Below, piece after piece: positions 1-7,781 of a stretch of DNA of 58,013 nt; position 1 is the stretch's first letter, and every line of letters begins with the position of its first letter. The stretch comes from Kocuria rosea subsp. polaris (GTDB lineage Bacteria > Actinomycetota > Actinomycetes > Actinomycetales > Micrococcaceae), in contig NZ_LQBK01000021.1 in NCBI RefSeq assembly GCF_001483755.1, forward strand, positions 1 through 58,013. Reading direction: 5' to 3'. Below the pieces are notes generated by a model. The model made no database searches, was not told the DNA's origin, and worked only from the letters and a program-made list of their open reading frames with translations. Both the position numbers and the translations under genes were made by a program.

Positions 1-1
1 G

Positions 2-148
2 CCGTTCGTGCTGCTGAAGGCCCAGTCGGACCCGTTCACCCTGGGGGTCACCGCCGTGGTGGCTCTGGTCATCGTCGTGGCGCAGTGGTTCACCGTGCGG
101 CACCGCTCCGACGATGACGCGCGGCAGGGCGAGCACGAGCAGCACTGA
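2..148 (+). CDS. C-terminal fragment of a membrane protein (5' end outside window)
   Basis: This frame is open from the window edge to a TGA and encodes the last 48 residues of a protein. The visible part has one hydrophobic stretch (about residues 15-33 of the fragment, rich in V, A and L). It is followed by a short basic then acidic/His cytoplasmic-looking tail ending in EHEQH. It is therefore the last transmembrane segment of a membrane protein. It lies 64 bp upstream of the potassium-channel gene on the same strand. The family cannot be told from this fragment. Confidence 0.6.
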   Translation, partial: PFVLLKAQSDPFTLGVTAVVALVIVVAQWFTVRHRSDDDARQGEHEQH

Positions 149-212
149 GGACCGGTGAGCCGCCCCGGGACCCGGGGACCGGAAGAGCAAGAACCAACGA
201 CGGAGGTCGATC

Positions 213-1088
213 ATGGACGTACTGCTGACATCTCTGGGGATCGTGGTCATCGTGGCCGGGCTGATGGACATGTTCCACACCCTGCTGCACCCCAGCGGTC
301 AAGGACGTCTGAGCCGGCTGATGCTCTCCGCGGTGTGGAAGGTCTCGAAGGCCATCGGTCACCGGGCCGGCTCCGCCGTGGGGCCGGCGGCGATGGTGGC
401 TGTGGTGCTCCTCTGGGTGGTGCTGCAAGCAGCGGGGTGGGCGCTGATCTACTACCCGCACATCCCGGGCGGGTTCATGTACTCCTCCGGCATCGACGCG
501 GCCGCCTACCCGGACGCGGTCGAGGCCGTCTACGTCTCCGTGGTGACGCTGTCGACGCTGGGCTACGGGGACGTGGTGGCCACCGACTCGTGGATCCGGG
601 TCGCTTCCCCGTTCGAGGCCCTGACCGGGTTCGCGCTGCTGACTGCGGCACTGACGTGGTTCACGCAGATCTATCCTCCCCTGATGCGGCGCCGGGCGCT
701 GGCCCTGGACCTCAAGGGCCTGGCCGACGCCGACTGTGCCGAGACGATCGGGGAGGTCGAGCCGGCCATCGCCTCCCGGGTCCTGGACTCCCTGCAGGCG
801 GATCTCACGAAGATCTCCGTGGACTTCACCCAGCACACCGAAGGCTTCTACTTCCAGGAGAGCAACCCCGACCTGTCCCTGGCCCGCCAGCTGCCGTATG
901 CGCTGCGGATGCGCGATGCGGCCATGGCCCGGCCCGAGCCGGCGGTGCGGCTGAGCGCCCAGCGGCTGTCCTCGGCCCTGGACCAGCTCGGGTCCGAGAT
1001 CAAGGACGACTTCGTGGGCACCGGGGAGCACCCCGGTGAGGTCTTCGCCGCCTATGCGGCCGAGCACGGCCAGAACACCCGGGCCTGA
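213..1088 (+). CDS. Two-TM potassium channel family protein (Ion_trans_2)
   Basis: The 291-residue protein has hydrophobic segments at about residues 5-25, 58-80 and 135-155. A pore loop carries the K+-selectivity filter TLGYGD (residues 115-120), preceded by a pore helix rich in V, S and T. This is the filter of bacterial two-TM potassium channels. The roughly 130-residue C-terminal part is soluble, helical and acidic. It resembles no RCK/TrkA-N domain that I can see, so gating is unknown. The ATG follows a GGAGG ribosome-binding site 7-8 nt upstream. The gene ends convergently 54 bp from nuoN. It probably acts as a plasma-membrane K+ channel; ligand and regulation are not visible. Confidence 0.85.
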   Translation: MDVLLTSLGIVVIVAGLMDMFHTLLHPSGQGRLSRLMLSAVWKVSKAIGHRAGSAVGPAAMVAVVLLWVVLQAAGWALIYYPHIPGGFMYSSGIDAAAYPDAVEAVYVSVVTLSTLGYGDVVATDSWIRVASPFEALTGFALLTAALTWFTQIYPPLMRRRALALDLKGLADADCAETIGEVEPAIASRVLDSLQADLTKISVDFTQHTEGFYFQESNPDLSLARQLPYALRMRDAAMARPEPAVRLSAQRLSSALDQLGSEIKDDFVGTGEHPGEVFAAYAAEHGQNTRA

Positions 1089-1142
1089 GTTCGCCGTCTC
1101 GGTCTTGCGCACGGGCGGTCCGGGGCGCGGAGGTCGCCGCAC

Positions 1143-2564
1143 CTACATGAGCAGGGGGCCGTCGAGGGCCGCCCACAGGGCGCCGGCCAGGACGCCCAGC
1201 ACCAGGCTCGCGATCGCGGCGGCCCCGGCGGTGACGGCCGGCCAGGCGGCCGCCCCTCCGCGGCGGGGGAACCCCGCGGCGTCCTGGTCCGGGCGGGCGA
1301 AGACGGGAGCGAACCAGCGCAGGTAGTAGAAGAGGCTGAGCACGCTGTTGAGCACCACCACCAGGGCCAACCAGCCGTGCCCGCCGTCCCAGGCCGCGGT
1401 GGCGGTGGTGAGCTTGCCGACGAACACGGCCAGCGGCGGGGTCCCCACCAGTCCCAGCAGCGCCACGAGCAGCGCCAGCCCCAGGCCCGGGCGGGAACGG
1501 GCCAGGCCCCGGTAGGCGGCCAGCTCCCGGTGCCCGGGCAGCGCGGCGGTCACGGCGAACGCGGCGACGTTGGTGACGGCGTAGGCGGCGAGGTAGAACA
1601 GCAGCGAGGGCAGGGCCAGGTCGCTGCGCCCGGCCGCGGCCACGGGCACGAGCAGGAACCCGACCTGGGCCACCGTGGACCAGCCCAGCAGCCGGCGGGG
1701 GTCGGTCTGCCAGTAGGCCGCGAGGTTGCCCAGGAGCATCGAGGCCGTGGCGAGCAGCGCCGCGACGAGCAGCCAGGAGCCGTCCCCGGCGGAGACCGCG
1801 GCCACGAGCCGGTACACGGCCACCAGCGCCCCCACCTTGGGCACGGTGGTGAGGAACGTGGCGGCGGTGGCCCCGGTGCCCTGGGCGGCGTCGGGCACCC
1901 AGAAGTGGAAGGGCACCCCGCCGGCCTTGAAGAGCAGTCCGGCGAGCACGCCCAGCACGCCCGCGCCCACGGCCGCTGCCGGGGCGGCGGGCAGCTCCTC
2001 CTGGAGCAGGGCGTAGTCGGTGCCGCCGGCCAGGGCGTAGAGCACGGTGACCCCGAGCATGAGCAGGATCCCGGACAGCGCCCCCATGAGGTAGGTCTTC
2101 ATGGCGGCCTCCGCCCCGGCGCGGCCGCCCGTGAGGCCGACGATCCCGTACAGGGGAATGCTGGCCAGCAGGAACCCCACGACCAGCACGAGCAGGTCGG
2201 TGGCCCCGGCCAGGACCATCACCCCGGTGGTGGTGAGGAGCAGCAGCGCACACGTGTCCGACTCCCGCGGGGACCCGGCGATCTCCCCGGAGGCCACGCC
2301 CAGGATCAGCAGAGTGGTCAGGGCGGCGATCACCCGGGCGGCCCCGGTGGCGGTGTCCACGGCGAAGGTGCCGCTGAAGGCGCTCTGCGCGGGACCGGCC
2401 ATGGCGAGGGCGGCCAGGAGCGCGGCGCCCAGCAGGGCCAGGGCCGCCGCGGCGCGGGCGATCCACTGCCGGTCGCGGGGCAGGAAGGATCCGCCCAGCA
2501 GCACCACCAGCGCGCCGAGGAAGACGACGATCTCGGGCAGCAGCAGCTCGGGGCGCATCTGCAT
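1143..2564 (-). CDS. nuoN: NuoN-like antiporter subunit of a reduced complex I operon
   Basis: This 473-residue polytopic protein belongs to the NuoL/M/N antiporter family and aligns by eye with NuoN (FKAGGVPFHFWVPDA stretch, then a TTVPKVGAL helix). I chose the ATG at 2564 because a GGAGG lies just upstream; a GTG at 2576 is also possible. Normal NuoN has a glutamate in TM5 within a pattern like LELxSI. Here the equivalent stretch reads FLLASIPLY, so that proton-pathway glutamate appears to be lost, while the lysine of FKAGG remains. It is the last gene of the minus-strand operon nuoA-B'-H-J-K-L-M-N and starts about 16 bp after nuoM. Membrane-arm function is inferred; pumping competence is uncertain. 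Confidence 0.85.
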   Translation of the reverse strand: MQMRPELLLPEIVVFLGALVVLLGGSFLPRDRQWIARAAAALALLGAALLAALAMAGPAQSAFSGTFAVDTATGAARVIAALTTLLILGVASGEIAGSPRESDTCALLLLTTTGVMVLAGATDLLVLVVGFLLASIPLYGIVGLTGGRAGAEAAMKTYLMGALSGILLMLGVTVLYALAGGTDYALLQEELPAAPAAAVGAGVLGVLAGLLFKAGGVPFHFWVPDAAQGTGATAATFLTTVPKVGALVAVYRLVAAVSAGDGSWLLVAALLATASMLLGNLAAYWQTDPRRLLGWSTVAQVGFLLVPVAAAGRSDLALPSLLFYLAAYAVTNVAAFAVTAALPGHRELAAYRGLARSRPGLGLALLVALLGLVGTPPLAVFVGKLTTATAAWDGGHGWLALVVVLNSVLSLFYYLRWFAPVFARPDQDAAGFPRRGGAAAWPAVTAGAAAIASLVLGVLAGALWAALDGPLLM

Positions 2565-2579
2565 CGAGGCCTCCACCGG

Positions 2580-4076
2580 CTACCGTCCCACCAGGCTCAC
2601 GAGGGCGGCCGAGGCCGGCTCGATCACCTCGAGCAGCACCCGGGGCAGCACGCCGATGAGCAGGGACAGCGCCAGCAGGGGGCCGGCGGACCACAGCTCC
2701 GGCGCCCGGAGGTCCTCGAACCCGGGGGTGTGCCCGGCCGCGGGGCCGGTGAAGACCCGCTGCAGCGCCCGCAGGAACAGCGCGGCGGTGACCAGGATGC
2801 CCAGCAGGGCCACCGCGGTGACCGGGGCGACCGCCACGCTGCCGGCGAAGATCTGGAACTCGGCGATGAACCCGGAGAACCCGGGCAGGCCCAGGGAGGC
2901 GAAGGCCCCCACCGCGAACAGCGCCGCGTAGCGCGGGGCGGGAGCGGCCAGCCCGCCGTAGGAGCCCATGTCGTAGGTGCCGGCCCGGTCCTGCATCACC
3001 CCGGCGAGCAGGAACAGGGCGGCCGTGATCAGCCCGTGGCTGACCATCTGCACCACCGCGCCGGTGACCGCCACGGAACGGGCCTGGGCGGCGTCCTCGG
3101 CGAGGAGCCCGGCCGCGCCCAGGGCCAGGACGATGTAGCCCATGTGGTTAACGGAGGTGTAGGCGATCATCCGCTTGAGGTCCGTCTGGGCCAGAGCCAC
3201 GAACGCCCCGTAGAGCACCGAGACGACGCCGACGGCCACGATCACCCAGGCCCACGCCCGCCACGCCTCCGGCAGGATCGGCATGGCGATGCGCACGAAC
3301 CCGTAGGTGCCCATCTTCAGCAGCACGCCCGCCAGCACGGCCGAGCCGGTGGCCGGGGCGTCGGTGTGCGCCGGGGGGAGCCAGGTGTGGAACGGCACGG
3401 TGGGGGTCTTCACGGCCAGGCCCACCAGGATCGCCGCGAGCACCAGCCCGCCGGTGAGCGGGTCGCCCGCCAGGGGCGCCGCCGCGACGAGCTCGGGGAT
3501 GTCGAAGGTGTGCGGCGCCGCCGCCACGTAGAGCCCGATGAAGCCCAGCAGCAGGGCCAGGGAGCCCAGGAAGGTGTAGAGGAAGAACTTCAGCGCCGAC
3601 CGGGCCGCGTTGCCGTGGCCCCATCCGGCGATCACGAAGTACATGCCCACGATGGACAGGTCGAAGAAGACGAAGAACAGGATGAGGTCGGCCGCCACGA
3701 ACACCCCGAGGCTCACACCCTGCAGGAACAGGAACAGCGCCGCCTGCACGCGCGGGCGGTCCGCGTCCCGCAGGGCGTGGACGGCGCAGGCCAGGAACAC
3801 CACGGCCGTCATGGCCAGCAGCGGCAGGGAGAGCCCGTCCACGCCCACGTGGTAGCTGCTGCTGACGCCGGGGATCCACGGGACCTGCTCCTCGAACGCC
3901 AGCCCGTTGGGCCCCGGGTCCTCGTAGCCGGCCCACAGCACGCCCACCAGCAGCAGCTCCACGACGCTCACCGCCACCCACGTCCATCGGGCGGCCGCGG
4001 GCCCGATCGCGGGGACCACAGCCAGGACGGCGGCGGCCAGCAGGGGCAGGAAGACGATCAGGCTCAGCATGCTCAT
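2580..4076 (-). CDS. nuoM: NuoM-like antiporter subunit
   Basis: The 498-residue multipass protein matches NuoM. It contains VKTPTVPFHTWLPPAHT with the conserved lysine and HTWLP, and VNHMGYIVLAL farther on. The ATG overlaps the nuoL stop codon (ATGA), so the two are translationally coupled. The helix that normally carries the essential TM5 glutamate (FFxFFEA in canonical NuoM) reads FFVFFDLS here, with aspartate instead. The charge is kept but the side chain is shorter. The protein would sit in the cytoplasmic membrane as one of three antiporter-like modules. There is no soluble NADH-oxidising arm in the operon. Confidence 0.88.
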   Translation of the reverse strand: MSMLSLIVFLPLLAAAVLAVVPAIGPAAARWTWVAVSVVELLLVGVLWAGYEDPGPNGLAFEEQVPWIPGVSSSYHVGVDGLSLPLLAMTAVVFLACAVHALRDADRPRVQAALFLFLQGVSLGVFVAADLILFFVFFDLSIVGMYFVIAGWGHGNAARSALKFFLYTFLGSLALLLGFIGLYVAAAPHTFDIPELVAAAPLAGDPLTGGLVLAAILVGLAVKTPTVPFHTWLPPAHTDAPATGSAVLAGVLLKMGTYGFVRIAMPILPEAWRAWAWVIVAVGVVSVLYGAFVALAQTDLKRMIAYTSVNHMGYIVLALGAAGLLAEDAAQARSVAVTGAVVQMVSHGLITAALFLLAGVMQDRAGTYDMGSYGGLAAPAPRYAALFAVGAFASLGLPGFSGFIAEFQIFAGSVAVAPVTAVALLGILVTAALFLRALQRVFTGPAAGHTPGFEDLRAPELWSAGPLLALSLLIGVLPRVLLEVIEPASAALVSLVGR

Positions 4077-5983
4077 CCCAACACGGCGTAGACGGACCAG
4101 GCCATGACGCCGACGGCGAGCACCGCGACGGCCTGGAGGAAGTACTGGTGGACGGCCCCGGTCTGCGGGGCCCGGGCCAGCTGCCCGAGCCGGCGGACCC
4201 GGCCGGCGAAGCCCTCGACGGCGCCGTCCACGACGTCGTCGTCGATGCGGGCCGCGCCCCGGCCGGCCGCGGAGGCGGCGTGCGCGGTGACGTCGACCCC
4301 CGCGTCGAGGACCCGGTCGTCGAACCGGGCCGCGGCCCGGGCCAGTCCCGGGACGGCGCCGGCTGCGGCGGTCACGGCACGGTCCAGGACGCGGTCGTCG
4401 AACCGGGCCAGCGCGTGCGCCAGGCCCAGCGCGGGGCGGACGACGACGGCGTGCGCGGCGGCCTCCAGCCCCAGCCACCGCACGGCCCAGCCCGGCTCGG
4501 GGGCGCGCAGGCGCAGCATCAGCAGCAGGACCACCAGGGCGAGAGCGGCCGAGACGAGCAGCTCGGCGGGCGCCACCGCACCGTGCCCGCCCAGGGCCCC
4601 GGCGAGCGTCCGGCTGACCGGGGGCAGGGCCAGGGCCCCCAGCACGGCCGCCCCGGCCGCGAGCACGACCAGCGGGGCCTGCTCCAGCGCGCCCACGCGC
4701 CCAGTGCCGCCGGGCTCCGCCTCGGCGCGGGCACCGCGGCGCCAGACGGTCCACAGGACCTTCCCCGCGTAGGCGGCGGACAGGGCCGCCGCCACGAGCC
4801 CCGCGGCGTAGAGCAGGCCCGAGACCTCGAGGGCCCCGGCCAGCACCGCGTCCTTGGTGGCCCACAGGGACAGCGGGGCGATCCCGGCCAGGGCCAGCGC
4901 CCCCACGGTGGCGGTCATGCCCACCACCCGCCACCGGCGGCCGGCCCCGCGCAGCGCCGTGAGCTCCTCGGTGCCCAGCGCCGTCAGCCACGCCCCGGCG
5001 GCCAGGAACAGCAGGGCCTTGGTGGAGGCGTGGGCCACCAGGTGCGCCGCGCCGCCGCTGACCGCGCCCACCCCGGCGGCCAGCACCACGAAGCCCAGCT
5101 GCGCCACCGTGGACGCCGCCAGCAGCTGCTTGAGCTCCCGCTGGGCCAGTGCCACGATCCCCATCAGCACCGCGGTGACCACCCCGGCCCACGCGGCGGC
5201 CGGGCCCGCCCACCCGGTGGAGGCCAGCAGCGGCTCCACGCGCAGCAGCAGGTAGCCGCCCATGGCCACCATGGCCGCCGAGTGCAGCAGTGCGCTCACC
5301 GGGCTGGGACCCTTCATCGCCCCGGAGAGCCAGAACGAGAACGGCAGCTGCGCCGCCTTGCCCAGCGCCGCCACCAGGATCCCGGCCGCGATCACGTGCC
5401 GCCACGGGCTCTCGGCGCCCGGCAGGGCGGACAGGGCCATTCCGGCGCCGCCGGCCAGGGCGGCGCCGGCGGCGACGTAGAGCCCCAGGTCCGCGGTGCG
5501 GGTCGTGACGAAGGCCGTGAGCCCGGCCGAGACGCGATCGGCGTCCCGCCACCAGAACCCGATCAGGGCGTAGGAGGTCGCGCCCATCAGCTCCCACGCG
5601 AACAGCAGCGCCGGCAGGCTCGCGGCCGTGACCGTGGCCAGGGCGGCGGCGGCGAAGACCAGCATCAGCCCGTGGAAGCGCGGCCGTGCCGCCCGGATGC
5701 TGCCGGCCGCGAAGACCAGGACCAGCAGCGTCACCCCCGCGACCATCGGGAGGGTCAGCGCCGCGAGGGCGTCGACCTCCAGCGCGAACTCGGCGCCGGC
5801 CACGAACGGGACGGACAGGGCTGGCCGGGCCAGGGCGGCGACGGCGGCGAGCACCGTGGTCACCGCGGCGGTGAGCACCGCGACCGGGGCCGCGGCCCGC
5901 TCCGCCCGGGTGAGGGCGAGCACTGCCCCCACGGTGGCCGGGAGCAGCAGCACGGCCGGCAGCACGGCCTGGGCCGCGGTCAT
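4073..5983 (-). CDS. nuoL: NuoL-like antiporter subunit with C-terminal lateral helix
   Basis: The 636-residue protein has the NuoL/MrpA core (FAWELMGATSYALIGFWW with the TM5 glutamate; GKAAQLPFSFWLSGAMKGPSP with the lysine). A long C-terminal extension contains two repeated FDDRVLDxxV-type segments and a last TM (AVAVLAVGVMAWSVYAVLG), consistent with the NuoL lateral helix and anchor. The start is the ATG at 5983, which overlaps the nuoK stop as ATGA. Canonical NuoL reads DAMEGPTPVSAL, whereas this protein has GAMKGPSPVSAL, an acidic-to-basic change typical of divergent complex I relatives. It is predicted to be an ion-translocating subunit in the plasma membrane. Confidence 0.88.
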   Translation of the reverse strand: MTAAQAVLPAVLLLPATVGAVLALTRAERAAAPVAVLTAAVTTVLAAVAALARPALSVPFVAGAEFALEVDALAALTLPMVAGVTLLVLVFAAGSIRAARPRFHGLMLVFAAAALATVTAASLPALLFAWELMGATSYALIGFWWRDADRVSAGLTAFVTTRTADLGLYVAAGAALAGGAGMALSALPGAESPWRHVIAAGILVAALGKAAQLPFSFWLSGAMKGPSPVSALLHSAAMVAMGGYLLLRVEPLLASTGWAGPAAAWAGVVTAVLMGIVALAQRELKQLLAASTVAQLGFVVLAAGVGAVSGGAAHLVAHASTKALLFLAAGAWLTALGTEELTALRGAGRRWRVVGMTATVGALALAGIAPLSLWATKDAVLAGALEVSGLLYAAGLVAAALSAAYAGKVLWTVWRRGARAEAEPGGTGRVGALEQAPLVVLAAGAAVLGALALPPVSRTLAGALGGHGAVAPAELLVSAALALVVLLLMLRLRAPEPGWAVRWLGLEAAAHAVVVRPALGLAHALARFDDRVLDRAVTAAAGAVPGLARAAARFDDRVLDAGVDVTAHAASAAGRGAARIDDDVVDGAVEGFAGRVRRLGQLARAPQTGAVHQYFLQAVAVLAVGVMAWSVYAVLG

Positions 5984-6282
5984 CGGGCGAGCTCCTCGGC
6001 CATGTCGGTCATGTCGGTCTGCCGCCGGCGGTGCAGCAGCGTGGCCACGGCGAAGCCCATGGCCATCTCCACGGTCATGGCCGCCAGGACCACCAGCAGC
6101 AGCACCTGCCCGGAGGGGTCCGGGGCGAGGAACCACCAGAACCCCGCCGCGGCCAGGAGCACCCCGTTGATCATCAGCTCCAGGCCCATCATCACCATCA
6201 CCACCACCTGTTGGGACAGGGCGCCGTAGAGCCCCACCGCGAACAGCGCGGCGGCCACGACCAGCACGGCTTCCAGGGTCAT
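5980..6282 (-). CDS. nuoK: NuoK-like membrane subunit
   Basis: This 100-residue protein has three transmembrane helices. It keeps both membrane-embedded glutamates known from NuoK: GLELMING in helix 2 and MTVEMAMG in helix 3. Length and topology match the family (about 100 residues). It overlaps both nuoJ and nuoL by 4 bp (ATGA junctions), so translation is coupled. Its conserved acidic residues contrast with the losses in the NuoN, NuoH and NuoB-like proteins. This suggests that the E-channel ion path is still under selection. Confidence 0.9.
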   Translation of the reverse strand: MTLEAVLVVAAALFAVGLYGALSQQVVVMVMMGLELMINGVLLAAAGFWWFLAPDPSGQVLLLVVLAAMTVEMAMGFAVATLLHRRRQTDMTDMAEELAR

Positions 6283-6842
6283 CGGCCCACACCGCCCGGC
6301 TGGGGGTCGTCCGCCGGGCGGCGGCGCAGGTCGTCACCGAACCGGTCGTAGCGGGTGCGGTGGGCGGCCAGGACCACCCCGGCCACGATGGTCGCCACCA
6401 TCACCGGCCCCACCACGGCCATCACCAGCATCTTCTCGCCCATGATCTCCAGGCCCAGTGCGTGCGTGAGGTCCTCGGGCGGGGCGCCGCGCCGCTGCGG
6501 CCACGGGATCAGCAGGGCACCGGCGGCCAGCAGCACGAAGACCCCGGCCGAGGCGCCGATCGCGGTCTTCTTCCCGTGGGTCATGTCCATGGGCATCAGT
6601 GCGGGGTTCATGCCCATGAACATCACCATGTAGACGGCCATCACCGCCATCTCCATCACCATCATGAGGATCGTGATGATCCCGAGGTAGCTCTGGCCCA
6701 GTAGCAGGATCTGCACGCCCACGGCGATGAAGGACAGTGCCAGGGCGTAGGTGGCCCGGGCCATGGAGTCCACCACGAACACGAGCGCCCCCGCGGCCAC
6801 GGCCACCACGGCGAGCACCCAGAACACGATTCCGACCAGCAC
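6279..6842 (-). CDS. nuoJ: NuoJ-like membrane subunit
   Basis: The 187-residue protein starts at a GTG 3 bp after the nuoH stop and has about five transmembrane helices. The region LGQSYLGIITILMMVMEMAVMAVYMVMF corresponds to the conserved third helix of NuoJ, although it is unusually methionine-rich. The C-terminal 25 residues are basic and cytoplasmic. In complex I NuoJ lies between NuoA, NuoK and NuoH. Operon position and topology support the call more strongly than sequence identity. Confidence 0.82.
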   Translation of the reverse strand: MLVGIVFWVLAVVAVAAGALVFVVDSMARATYALALSFIAVGVQILLLGQSYLGIITILMMVMEMAVMAVYMVMFMGMNPALMPMDMTHGKKTAIGASAGVFVLLAAGALLIPWPQRRGAPPEDLTHALGLEIMGEKMLVMAVVGPVMVATIVAGVVLAAHRTRYDRFGDDLRRRPADDPQPGGVGR

Positions 6843-6845
6843 GGC

Positions 6846-7781
6846 TCAGCCCTTCCAGACGACGACGAGGGACACGACCAGGTCCTGGAGCACGGCGGCC
6901 GGGAGCAGGACCATCCACCCGATCTCCATGAACCGGTCCGGGCGCAGCAGCGGGAGCTTCCGCCGCAGCCACACGAGCACCGCCAGCACCAGGGTGGTCT
7001 TCACCAGGACCCACGCCCAGCCGGGCAGGACCGGCCCGGCGCCACCGCCGAGGAAGAGCGGCACCGAGAAGGCGGCGCCGGCGGTCAGGAACAGGTAGCG
7101 CCCGGCCTGCAGCACGAGGCGGTCGACCCCCGAGAGCTCGGCCAGCACGCCGCCGCCGATGTCGGCGGCCAGTGCCGGGGCGAAGGGCCCCCACACGGAG
7201 AAGCCCGTCACGCCGATGAGGAAGACGAGGAAGGCGACCGGCATCCAGACCACGAACCACAGTCCGTCCTGCGCGGCCGCGACGTCCCCCACGGCCAGGC
7301 TGCCGGCGGCGATCGCCGGGGCCACCAACGCGAACATCAGGGGCAGCTCGTAGGCCAGCCCGTGCGCCAGGAAACGGTAGCCGCCCACCAGGCCGTGGGC
7401 GGAGTTCGCGCCCCAGCCGGCCAGCCAGACCAGCGCCCAGACCATGACGTCCACGGTGTTGAACCACACGACGCCGACGTCCAGGTCCGCCAGCGTCCAC
7501 CGGTCCAGCGGGAGCACCGCGATCATCAGGAACGCCCCGACCAGCATGCCCGCCCCGCCGACCCGCCACAGCAAGGTGTCCGCGGCCACGGTGGTCCGGC
7601 GCCGCTGCCGCAGCAGCCGCGCCGCGCGGCTCACCGGCGCGCCCCACCCGCCGCCGGTGCCCTGGGCGCGGGCCGAGAGCGCCGCGTCCAGGGCCACGGC
7701 GAAGAAGGCCAGGCCGCACAGGAGGATCCCCGCCAGCACGGCCCATCCGCCGGGGACGGTCGTCACCACGCTCTCAGCCAT
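6846..7781 (-). CDS. nuoH: NuoH-like subunit with altered quinone loop
   Basis: The 311-residue polytopic protein aligns with NuoH through GWGANSAHGLVGGYRFLAHG (canonical GWxSNNKYxxxGGLRxxAQ) and YELPL. Canonical NuoH then has a strongly acidic loop ([20 protein letters not shown]) near the quinone site. The equivalent here is FAPALAADIGGGVLAELSG, so most of those glutamates are gone. The start ATG at 7781 overlaps the preceding NuoB-like gene by 8 bp. The protein probably anchors the membrane arm to the small NuoB-like subunit, but normal quinone reduction looks doubtful. Confidence 0.82.
   Translation of the reverse strand: MAESVVTTVPGGWAVLAGILLCGLAFFAVALDAALSARAQGTGGGWGAPVSRAARLLRQRRRTTVAADTLLWRVGGAGMLVGAFLMIAVLPLDRWTLADLDVGVVWFNTVDVMVWALVWLAGWGANSAHGLVGGYRFLAHGLAYELPLMFALVAPAIAAGSLAVGDVAAAQDGLWFVVWMPVAFLVFLIGVTGFSVWGPFAPALAADIGGGVLAELSGVDRLVLQAGRYLFLTAGAAFSVPLFLGGGAGPVLPGWAWVLVKTTLVLAVLVWLRRKLPLLRPDRFMEIGWMVLLPAAVLQDLVVSLVVVWKG

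Noticed and set aside
1377-4091. Very long open frame (about 900 codons) antisense to nuoN and nuoM
   Set aside because: It is a GC-skew shadow: the translation is dominated by Gly, Gln, His and Arg with no domain, and the opposite strand encodes clear NuoN and NuoM.
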